From Pseudomonas bubulae (lineage in GTDB: Bacteria; Pseudomonadota; Gammaproteobacteria; Pseudomonadales; Pseudomonadaceae), in NCBI RefSeq assembly GCF_900618535.1, contig NZ_UYJA01000008.1, positions 1 to 64,000 of the forward strand: a stretch of DNA of 64,000 nucleotides, written 5' to 3'. This document shows positions 22,997 to 29,999 of this stretch, one piece after another. The position numbers and the translations under genes were made by a program. A model generated the notes under the pieces. The model did no database searches. It had not been told where the DNA came from and saw only the letters and a list, made by a program, of their open reading frames with translations. Each line of letters begins with the position of its first letter. Positions within the stretch are counted from its first letter, which is position 1.

Positions 22997-23371
22997 ATGA
23001 CAGACGAATCCGGTTCCCCCCGTTCCTCACCGCGGCGCTTGGGTGCCGCATTCCTGGGTCTGTTGCACAGCCATGTCGAATTGCTGGGCATCGAACTGCA
23101 AGAGCAGAAGGCACGCACCGTCAGCCTGTTGTTGTTTGCCGGGCTGGCACTGGTGTTCGCGCTGTTGCTGCTGATCGGACTGTCGGCGCTGGTGATGATC
23201 CTGCTCTGGGACAGCTACCGCATCCCCGGCATTATCGGGCTTTGTGTGTTTTATACGCTGGCCGCGGTGTTCTGCGGGCTGCGCCTCAACGCAGCGATAT
23301 TCGATGAATCCTCTCCTTTCAATGCCACGCTTGAAGAGCTGGCCAAAGACCGCGAGCGTTTGTTGCCATGA
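22997..23371 (+). CDS. YqjE-like inner membrane protein (phage holin family/DUF1469)
   Basis: 124 residues from the ATG at 22997, one base after the yqjD-like stop. Two strong membrane helices (SLLLFAGLALVFALLLLIG and IIGLCVFYTLAAVFCGLRL region) with a preceding amphipathic helix, the YqjE pattern. The family name refers to similarity with holins; no lysis role is implied here. Its last codon overlaps the next gene (ATGA). Confidence 0.9.
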   Translation: MTDESGSPRSSPRRLGAAFLGLLHSHVELLGIELQEQKARTVSLLLFAGLALVFALLLLIGLSALVMILLWDSYRIPGIIGLCVFYTLAAVFCGLRLNAAIFDESSPFNATLEELAKDRERLLP

Positions 23372-23706
23372 GCCTGCCTGAATTGCCGAAAAATGCTTCA
23401 CGCCAGGAGTTGCGCAAAACCTTGATCCGCCTGCGCATGGAAATGCACCGGCAGGAGATTCGTCATGAGTCGCAACAACTGCTGCAACCCCTGCAAAAAA
23501 TGCGCGGGATGACCAGCAACTGGCAGGAAACCCTGGGGATCAAGCATGCACCCTTGTGGGGTGTGGGGATTGTCACCCTGCTCGGGTTCCTGACCGGCAG
23601 AGGCGCCAAAAGCAAAAACACCGGGGGCACGTCACGCTGGATCAGCTTGACCACTGGCTTGATACCACTGATCAAGATGGTGATCCAGGCCTCGCGCAAG
23701 CCCTGA
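23368..23706 (+). CDS. YqjK-like small protein of the yqjDE locus
   Basis: 112 residues. The ATG overlaps the yqjE-like stop by four bases, so the two are coupled. N-terminal basic helical region (about 1-50, rich in Arg/Gln/Met), then two weak hydrophobic segments (LWGVGIVTLLGFLTGRG and ISLTTGLIPLIKMVIQ). No enzyme motif. Position corresponds to yqjK in enterobacteria; sequence resemblance is only general. Confidence 0.8.
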   Translation: MSLPELPKNASRQELRKTLIRLRMEMHRQEIRHESQQLLQPLQKMRGMTSNWQETLGIKHAPLWGVGIVTLLGFLTGRGAKSKNTGGTSRWISLTTGLIPLIKMVIQASRKP

Positions 23707-23730
23707 ACAGAAAGCCTCCCCCCTCCTTCT

Positions 23731-23815
23731 GTGGGAGCGGGCTTGCTCGCGATGGCATCGACGCGGTTTGACTGAAACACCGCGCTGCCTGCATCGTGAG
23801 CAAGCCCGCTACCAC
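23731..23815. repeat. REP/BIME element
   Basis: Starts GTGGGAGCGGGCTTGCTCGC and ends with AGCAAGCCCGCTACCAC; an 85-base head-to-head REP pair ending about 50 bases before the scrap of the old dgt gene. Confidence 0.92.
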
Positions 23816-23866
23816 AGATGGCGCTCCTGATCATGCCTCCACTTGCGTCATCCGTTCTGAAACGAG

Positions 23867-23977
23867 AAGCTGCTGGGGCGCAAAACACAGGTCCATCCGG
23901 TCAACAGCAACGACCATATCCACACCCGCCTCACCCACTCCCTCGAAGTCAGTTGCGTCGGCCGCTCCCTGGGTGAC
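23867..23977 (+). pseudogene. dgt: N-terminal scrap of the original dGTPase gene
   Basis: The frame reads [19 protein letters not shown], then [18 protein letters not shown], the H-motif region of Dgt enzymes around residues 43-80. A stop (TGA 23858-23860) lies just upstream in frame, and the first 40 or so codons are absent. After 23977 the similarity ends abruptly and AT-rich DNA begins. It pairs with the C-terminal remnant at 28,524, so one gene on the plus strand was interrupted and partly deleted. The same motif in the intact Dgt at 26,564 differs ([20 protein letters not shown]), so this is not a copy of it. Confidence 0.88.
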
Positions 23978-24461
23978 AAGAAGCACCGGTTCGGCGGCTA
24001 CCGAGCGAACTGTATTTAGGCTCCGCAGCCAAAAACGACCTTATTACAGGGTCAACAGCCAACTAGTTACAAATAAGAATATATAAGAACAAGAAGACGA
24101 AATTGTACCACTTAGGAATAACCTCGGTTTTTGTCAGGACAATTATAGAGCCGATACACCACCCTTCGAACAGCCCGTTCGAACTGACTAGGGATTTACG
24201 GTTGTTTGCATCACCAGCAAAACAAAGACACTAGCCATCGCCTGCCTATAAGTCACCTGCTCTACGCCTCTGGCGCAGCAGAGAAACCCTATCCTGTTAG
24301 CCTCTAACGAACGCATAAAAGAATGAAGCCTCTACAGCCGCTTGATCAGGCTTTGGAAATTTGATAAGTTCCTGGCCCTCATCAAATAATGGCATTATGC
24401 CAGCCTCCCGCTTAATTTTTTGAGTTAGCCGTTTTTATTGTTAGCAAGCTAAGGAATAGCC
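23978..24461. other. 484-base non-coding left part of the insert
   Basis: AT-rich with no convincing ORF on either strand. It probably contains the promoter of the gene at 24,462; no motif is claimed. Confidence 0.5.
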
Positions 24462-25115
24462 ATGAGTAGAAGGCCCGCGTTCGATTGTGCAGCAGTCATT
24501 TTAAGGGACAAAACAGTCACCTCCCACACAAGCGGCTCAGTTACAACCACTAAGCAAGGCAACAACGTTTCAGTCAGTAACAATATAGGAACTCATGTCA
24601 AGCTTGAGGCATTGCTTGAGTTTCAGAACGGTGACTTGCTGCCAGCGATCCTCATTGACGAGAGTTTACATGCTCCTGTTGGCAAAAAAATTCTAATGGC
24701 TTTTAAAAGTGGTGAACCCGTCGCCTATCAAGTGACCCCGAATGGAGAGATTTACACACTCGGGTATATTAGCGAAAGAGAAACTTTTACTTTTCAAGAC
24801 TTTATAATGTTTGCATTGCCGGGCGTAGGCACCTTTTTTAGCCTGGCCTCACTTGCAGTTACGCAAACGTATTACGAGCACGGGGAATTCAAAACCTATA
24901 ACGGCAACAAAATTGTTGTCGCCGCCGGACTCGCAGTTACTGCCCTTAGCGTATACATTGCCAAAGGATGGTTTGGCTATGTAGTAGGAACAGCCCTTAC
25001 TGCCGTTGGATTTTCCATCTCTGCCATTATTGGAAACTCCAAAGCAAATGAGGGACGCAAGTTAATGCTTCGTGAAATAAAAAATGAATTCGACAAATTA
25101 AAAGCTGAATTGTGA
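24462..25115 (+). CDS. Orphan membrane protein, function unknown
   Basis: 217 residues with an AAGGA ribosome site. Residues 1-105 are soluble, including a Ser/Thr/Asn-rich segment (TSHTSGSVTTTKQGNN) and a domain with LEFQNGDLLPAILIDE. Two or three membrane helices follow at about 118-135, 152-168 and 172-190 (IVVAAGLAVTALSVYIAKG, VVGTALTAVGFSISAIIG). The C-terminus is a charged helix (LMLREIKNEFDKLKAEL). I do not recognise a family. It lies in the foreign insert and converges with the intruding dGTPase across a terminator; whether the two work together is unknown. Confidence 0.75.
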   Translation: MSRRPAFDCAAVILRDKTVTSHTSGSVTTTKQGNNVSVSNNIGTHVKLEALLEFQNGDLLPAILIDESLHAPVGKKILMAFKSGEPVAYQVTPNGEIYTLGYISERETFTFQDFIMFALPGVGTFFSLASLAVTQTYYEHGEFKTYNGNKIVVAAGLAVTALSVYIAKGWFGYVVGTALTAVGFSISAIIGNSKANEGRKLMLREIKNEFDKLKAEL

Positions 25116-25118
25116 TAC

Positions 25119-25142
25119 AAAAGGCCACTTAGGTGGCCTTTT
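25119..25142. terminator. Bidirectional terminator inside the insert
   Basis: AAAAGGCCAC pairs with GTGGCCTTTT around a four-base loop, between the convergent membrane-protein and dGTPase genes. Confidence 0.85.
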
Positions 25143-25202
25143 CAATGAGAAGCACATTTGCAATCACATAATAAAACAGCTGGCTATTATGTACACGCAG
25201 GC

Positions 25203-26564
25203 TCAACGCTCCCCGCCCATACCATTAAACTGTCGAGCCAAGTGCATGGCATAGTTATCGGTCATGCCACTCACGTAATCCAGAACCTGCATCATTGCAC
25301 CGTACTCCTTGGAAACACCCCCACTGGCGTCTAAATTATTCAAGTCCAGCCCAAGAAGCTCTACCACCCTTCTCGTCTTCGAATCAGCTACACCGCCCTT
25401 TCTGACATATTCCAAAGCAGCAGAGCAGCTAACGTTTAGCAGCGTAGATATAGTGCTATAAGCCCCTATTTCTAACTCAACCTTCCTGGGATGCTGGAAG
25501 ATTTCATCGCGAGCAAGACCTTTGGCGGCGGCTACACACTCACGGACATTCTTATCACAAAGTTCTAAAATACCTAGAACCTTGCCAGTCATGATTTCAT
25601 TATGGTTATTCATGAAAGCAGTCGCTCCAGCATCTACAAAAGCTGAAATAACTTTCCCACGAATCATAGAGAGCCTACGGCCAACCTTCATGCCTTGAAT
25701 TTCTTTGACCAACTGATTCTTCTGGTGATCATCAAGGACAAGGCACAGTATTTCAAAGACCTTATCCCACTCAAGGATACCCATCTCTACACCATCCTCT
25801 AAATCAAGAATGGCGTAGCAAAAATCATCAGACACTTCCATCAAGTTAGCCAGTGGATGGCGACACCGCCAACCATCACCCAGCTTTAACAAGCCAGTAG
25901 CGTCCGCCACTTCATTGAACAAACCCAATTCAGAACAGTAAATACCATATTTGTTCTGAATAGGTCTTTGCCCATTAACAGCATCACCAGCAAGCCAAGG
26001 ATACTTAATGAAAGCGCCAAGCGACGCATAAGTAAGACGCATCCCCCCTTCATAGGGATGATATTCCGAGGTCGTTAAAACCCTAAACCCTTGTGCATTG
26101 CCTTCAAATCTACGTAAATCAGTAGCTTCATTAAAAGGCAATTGTTCTATTATCTTCGCCCCAACATCATTGGTGAACCAGTGACGAATAGCTTCTTCAC
26201 CTGTATGCCCAAAGGGAGGGTTGCCAATGTCATGAGCGAGACAAGCAGTCTGGACAATATCACCAATATCAGAAGCTGAATGTTGCTCAGGAATAAGTCT
26301 TTCATTCAGAAGTTCTTGGCCTACTCTCACCCCCAGGGTACGGCCTACACAAGCCACTTCCAAGCTGTGTGTGAGACGGTTATGAACGTGGTCATTAGTG
26401 GCAAGAGGATGAACCTGAGTCTTTCTGGCAAGGCGTCTGAAAGCTCCGGAGAAAATAACCTTGTCGTGGTCTGAGTGGAAAGGTGAACGGCCTAGCTCAG
26501 ATTTAGGAGGACGACCGCCAAGACGGGTGTTATTCAGCAACTTGTCCCAACTCATGCTTTCCAT
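25203..26564 (-). CDS. Deoxyguanosinetriphosphate triphosphohydrolase-like protein (HD-domain dNTPase), acquired copy
   Basis: 453 residues; AGAGGTAAGC precedes the ATG. dGTPases hydrolyse dGTP to deoxyguanosine and tripolyphosphate. The HD metal site is intact: His66 (RLTHSLEV), His111-Asp112 (CLAHDIGNPPFGHTGE) and the downstream Asp at about 254 (AILDLEDGVE). The N-terminal FSGAFRRLARKTQVHP motif is that of the Dgt family. It is intact while the resident dgt is a pseudogene, is on the opposite strand, and has the insert's AT-rich codon use. Relatives acting as anti-phage effectors deplete dGTP during infection; whether this one is a housekeeping or defence enzyme cannot be settled from sequence. 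Confidence 0.93.
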   Translation of the reverse strand: MESMSWDKLLNNTRLGGRPPKSELGRSPFHSDHDKVIFSGAFRRLARKTQVHPLATNDHVHNRLTHSLEVACVGRTLGVRVGQELLNERLIPEQHSASDIGDIVQTACLAHDIGNPPFGHTGEEAIRHWFTNDVGAKIIEQLPFNEATDLRRFEGNAQGFRVLTTSEYHPYEGGMRLTYASLGAFIKYPWLAGDAVNGQRPIQNKYGIYCSELGLFNEVADATGLLKLGDGWRCRHPLANLMEVSDDFCYAILDLEDGVEMGILEWDKVFEILCLVLDDHQKNQLVKEIQGMKVGRRLSMIRGKVISAFVDAGATAFMNNHNEIMTGKVLGILELCDKNVRECVAAAKGLARDEIFQHPRKVELEIGAYSTISTLLNVSCSAALEYVRKGGVADSKTRRVVELLGLDLNNLDASGGVSKEYGAMMQVLDYVSGMTDNYAMHLARQFNGMGGER

Positions 26565-26733
26565 GCTTACCTCTCAAACCATTTATACAACATCCAGCAT
26601 AGCTTACTTAAACAATATTTCAAAACACACTTTAACCCGTATCAACTTATATTATCGCAAAGCCCGAGCATCAACCCGAACAATAGCCATCCACCTACGA
26701 CACAAACAATGCCACCAATTTAAATACGAATAC

Positions 26734-26762
26734 AAAAAAAGACTATCTAAATAGTCTTTTTT
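26734..26762. terminator. Terminator after the secreted paralogue pair
   Basis: AAAAAAAGACTAT pairs with ATAGTCTTTTTT around CTAA. On the minus strand it directly follows the gene at 26,774. Confidence 0.85.
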
Positions 26763-26773
26763 ATACTTATTTA

Positions 26774-27316
26774 TTAAAAAAATGTACCGTCATCCATTGC
26801 CGACTCCAACTGATCCTTGTAATAACTCTCATTGAATTTCTCAACTTTATTGTAAGTCATTAACTTGTCCGGCTTACGATATTCGTCATCGCTTGCAAAT
26901 GCTTGGAAGGTGCTGTCATCAACCATCCGGATATGCAGTTGAAGTTCTCTCGATTCGTAACCATAAAACTCAACAAATCCCGGAATTTGACTTTGACGGG
27001 CAATCATCAAAGCTTCTTTAACCGGCTTATCATAAAGGTAGTAAGTAGCTTTTACCATTATAGCCCCACCCGTTTCAGTGTCATTTTTACCGAAACGAGT
27101 GTTTACATAAGGTTCAAAAACCACACCACCATTCATGTCTTTTGATTGACCAAGCCATCTGTAACCTTCAAGAGCCTTAGTGATTGACTTGATAGGTCCA
27201 GCATACTGAACACTGGTTCTATCTTTATCAAGTTCTGCACGCTCAAATGTTTCTGCACTAGCAACAGAAGATGAAGTAGCCAATACTACTGCGAAGCACA
27301 ATCCAATTATTTTCAC
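26774..27316 (-). CDS. Secreted protein of unknown family, copy 2 of tandem pair
   Basis: 180 residues from a GTG start at 27316 supported by a strong AGGAGAG ribosome site. Sec signal peptide (KIIGLCFAVVLATSSSVASA, cleavage near AETFERAEL). The mature part is about 158 residues, mixed alpha/beta, no cysteines, with conserved blocks shared with the neighbour: DKDRTSVQYAGPIKS, MNGGVVFEP, FGKNDTETGGAIMV and ATYYLYDKPVKEALMIARQS. I do not recognise a domain. Probably periplasmic or exported. It lies 93 bases after its twin on the same strand and shares its expression. Confidence 0.8.
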   Translation of the reverse strand: MKIIGLCFAVVLATSSSVASAETFERAELDKDRTSVQYAGPIKSITKALEGYRWLGQSKDMNGGVVFEPYVNTRFGKNDTETGGAIMVKATYYLYDKPVKEALMIARQSQIPGFVEFYGYESRELQLHIRMVDDSTFQAFASDDEYRKPDKLMTYNKVEKFNESYYKDQLESAMDDGTFF

Positions 27317-27409
27317 TTATCTCTCCTTTTTAGTTAATCGGCTACACAGCCCAATAAAGCTTTAAACAATAAACAAGACTGCTCGATTAGCCCTTCTTAT
27401 CTCTCTTTA

Positions 27410-27958
27410 CTAGAAAATCATACCACTATCTCTCGCGGATTTAAGCTTGTCTTTATAATTGCTCTTATTAAACTCTTCAACTTTTTTGTAAGTCATTAGG
27501 TTTTTCGCTGGATTTTGATATTGGTCATCGCTAGAAAAAGCTTGAAAGGTGTCAGCACCCACCATTCTTATGTGAAGTTGAAGCTCTCTTGAGTCCAAAC
27601 TATAAAACTCAACAAACCCCGCAACTTGGCTTTGACGGGCAATCATCAAAGCTTCTTTAACCGGCTTATCATAAAGGTAGTAAGTAGCTCTTACCATTAT
27701 AGCCCCACCCGTTTCAGTGTCATTTTTACCAAAACTATTATTTACATGGGGTTCAAAAACCACGCCACCATTCATGTCATCTGATTGACCAAGCCACTTA
27801 TAACCTTCAAGCGATTTAGTGACTGACTTAATAGGGCCAGCGTACTGAACACTGGTTCTATCTTTATCAAGTTCTACTCGCTCAAAGGTTTCTGCTGATG
27901 CTGCAAACGACGAAACCGCAATCAACGACGCAAATACAACACTTATAATTTTATCCAT
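27410..27958 (-). CDS. Secreted protein of unknown family, copy 1 of tandem pair
   Basis: 182 residues from the ATG at 27958 (MDKIISVVFASLIAVSSFAASA), chosen over an ATG 15 bases upstream because AAGGAAAAA sits directly before it. Signal peptide followed by a mature domain closely matching the gene downstream: about three quarters of residues are the same by eye, and one stretch of about 100 bases (27,645-27,735 against 27,000-27,090) is almost identical in DNA. That unevenness suggests recent duplication with gene conversion. Function unknown; upstream non-coding DNA likely holds the promoter for both copies. Confidence 0.8.
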   Translation of the reverse strand: MDKIISVVFASLIAVSSFAASAETFERVELDKDRTSVQYAGPIKSVTKSLEGYKWLGQSDDMNGGVVFEPHVNNSFGKNDTETGGAIMVRATYYLYDKPVKEALMIARQSQVAGFVEFYSLDSRELQLHIRMVGADTFQAFSSDDQYQNPAKNLMTYKKVEEFNKSNYKDKLKSARDSGMIF

Positions 27959-28523
27959 TTTTTCCTTTTCCATTTAATAGATTGCATAAACCAATCAACG
28001 CTAGAACGGACAAATCCTATCACAAAACGATTGATTGTAAAATGCCACTACCCCCTACACAAAAATAAATTCACAACCTGCTAATAACTTCTCCACTGCT
28101 ATACCTGACAGACAACCAGCAACAGGAAATTTAACAACCCCTTACAGCTAGCATCCCCCCCTGACTAAAGTACAGATTACAAACACCCCAGCTCACTCGA
28201 CAAGCTATAACAGTTAGAGAAAAATCACGACTTATAAACACCCCCCTAACAGCCCAACCTGACTAAACAAAAGGAACTGGGTATTTTGCCGCCTATAGCC
28301 AGTCAACAGGAAGTAAATAGAGTTCACCGCACATAAAAAACACTTATTACTTAAGGAAAACCTTACATAAACCAACCCACCAAACACATATATACTCTAA
28401 ACCTGAAGACCCTCAACGGCAGATCATGGCCTCTTCAAAATATCCAAAACTGCAATGATGTAACTAGCCTTGTCCATTTATCACCAAGAGAGGTTCCCAA
28501 ACGCAAACGCAGCTTCTCCATGT
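27959..28523. other. 565-base AT-rich non-coding right part of the insert
   Basis: No ORF of credible length or codon use on either strand. It contains the promoter side of the secreted-protein pair and the right-hand junction with the dgt remnant. No repeat or attachment site is visible by eye. Confidence 0.5.
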
Positions 28524-29106
28524 GTCGAGTCCCTGCTGCTGAACCTGGTGGGCGATGATTTGCCTGAAACTTTTCGCCTGCTTGGCCCCAACGACTCACG
28601 ACGGCGAAAACGGGCAATACTGCGCGGCAAGGCCATCGAACATCTGACCAACGCCGCTGCCCGGGCTTTTGTCGAACAACAGCAAGCACTGCTGGCACCA
28701 GGGGATCTGGTCGAGCATATGCACGGCACGGCCACGTTGCGTGCTGGACAACAAAGACATGGCACGCAAAAAAATCTTCCAGGACAAATGCAAAACCTTG
28801 CATGAAATGGATGCCTATACGTCCCTGGAAATCCTCCTCAATGCATTCTGTGGCGCCGCGCTTTCGCAGCATTGCGGTCGTACCCCATCGTTCAAAAACC
28901 GTCGAACCCTCGATTTGCTGGGCAACAATGCTCCCGACCCACAGTGGCCATTACATCGATCGTTTATGCGCATCAACGACTTTATTGCCGGCATGACCGA
29001 CAGTTATGCCACTGAAATGGCCAGAGCAATGACAGGTCACTCCACCCCCCGCCTGACAACCGCTGCCCTCCCCTGCCAAACAGGGAGGGCACGCAGCTCC
29101 ACTTGA
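28524..29106 (+). pseudogene. dgt: C-terminal remnant of the original dGTPase gene, frameshifted
   Basis: From 28524 one frame reads [17 protein letters not shown] and continues through [19 protein letters not shown] to [11 protein letters not shown]. The match then jumps to the +1 frame near 28,730 with [18 protein letters not shown] and continues through [16 protein letters not shown] and [17 protein letters not shown] to a stop at 29,106. This is the last 45 percent of a Dgt enzyme, high-GC and native in codon use, unlike the insert. The middle of the gene (about 200 codons after the N-terminal scrap) is missing. At least one frameshift makes it non-functional. Confidence 0.9.
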
Positions 29107-29372
29107 TCAAACACTATGTTTACCACATGAAGTAGCAATTAAGACTTTTCCATATACAAGAAAGAAATATACTCGCGCGCCCAGCTTTAAACTCAAAAAA
29201 TCTTTAAACGCACATTTAAATACGCCTCTCCCCTTGTGTAATTAGTGAGCCATCGCCTTATTTTGCGTAGGATAATTCCCATACTACGTTTGTAGGCTCC
29301 CCGGTTCCTGCCCCAGCTCTTACATCTGAGCTAAGGTCGCGCTTTCTATTCAGCACCTTATGGGGAATCAAT
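29107..29372. other. Upstream region of the roc2-like operon
   Basis: AT-rich non-coding DNA with an inverted repeat at 29267-29287. The AAATAT/TTTAAA-rich part near 29,160-29,220 may hold promoter elements; none is firm. Confidence 0.4.
29267..29287. promoter_or_regulatory. Inverted repeat, candidate operator upstream of rocA2-like gene
   Basis: GTAGGAT and ATACTAC (six of seven positions symmetric) flank AATTCCC, 86 bases before the start codon. LuxR/BvgA-type regulators often bind such short inverted repeats upstream of their own operon, so autoregulation is possible. Confidence 0.35.
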
Positions 29373-29999
29373 ATGAACACCGTATTTATTGTCGACGACC
29401 ATCCTGTAATCCGGCTCGCAATTCGCATGTTGTTAGAACATGAAGGTTATGAAATAGTCGGAGAAACCGACAATGGAGTAGACGCCATGCAGATGATCCG
29501 CGAGTGCACTCCTGATCTGGTAATTCTTGATATCAGCATCCCCAAACTCGATGGCCTGGAAGTGCTGTCACGCTTCAGCTCAATAAGCCCAGCCCTCAAG
29601 ACGCTGGTTCTCACATCGCAGTCACCGACACTTTTCGCCATGCGCTGCATGCAATCCGGTGCAGCCGGGTATGTGTGCAAACAAGAAGAGCTGAGTGAGC
29701 TTACCAGTGCAATAAAAGCGGTATTTTCTGGCTACAACTATTTTCCAAGCCAGGCATTGACTTCTGAAACAAACGATCACAACAACTAATCTGAAATCGA
29801 GTTATTCAAACTTGTCAACGACAGGGAACTTATGGTTCTGAAGCTGTTCGCACAAGGCAAAACAAACAAGGACATTGCAGCCGGCATGTTTTTAAGCAAC
29901 AAAACCGTGAGCACTTACAAAAAGCGCCTCATGCAAAAACTGAAAGCCCATTCGCTGGTGGAACTTATCGAGCTGGCAAAACGTAATGGTCTTGTATGA
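29373..29999 (+). pseudogene. rocA2: RocA2/BvgA-like response regulator split by an in-frame stop codon
   Basis: The receiver domain is complete: VDDHP at the N-terminus and the phospho-accepting Asp in LVILDISIPKLDGLEVL. The frame then meets TAA at 29787-29789, residue 139, in the inter-domain linker. Directly after it, in the same frame, the LuxR-type helix-turn-helix is intact (ELMVLKLFAQGKTNKDIA, SNKTVSTYKKRLMQKL) to a stop at 29,999. Without the TAA it would be a normal 208-residue regulator. The final TGA overlaps the kinase ATG, so the two remain coupled. An internal ATG at 29832 has AGGGA before it but would lose the first HTH helix. Sequencing error cannot be excluded. Confidence 0.85.

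Larger units (their letters stand above)
23978..28523. mobile_element. AT-rich foreign insert within dgt
   Basis: About 4.5 kb between the two dgt remnants. Composition is visibly richer in A and T than both flanks, codon use is different (many AAA, ATT, TTA) and intergenic gaps are long. It holds an orphan membrane protein (+), a dGTPase (-) and two tandem secreted paralogues (-). I see no integrase, transposase or clear direct repeats at the edges, so the route of entry is unknown; homologous or illegitimate recombination at dgt are both possible. Edges are set by loss of Dgt similarity. Confidence 0.8.

Noticed and set aside
23731-23815. Inverted arms as a possible CRISPR-like or attachment repeat
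   Set aside because: It is a REP pair seen elsewhere; no array of spaced direct repeats exists in the window.
29832-29999. Internal ATG as an independent small LuxR-type DNA-binding protein
   Set aside because: It would start inside the first helix of the HTH domain, so an independent functional protein is unlikely; kept only as a possibility under the split regulator.
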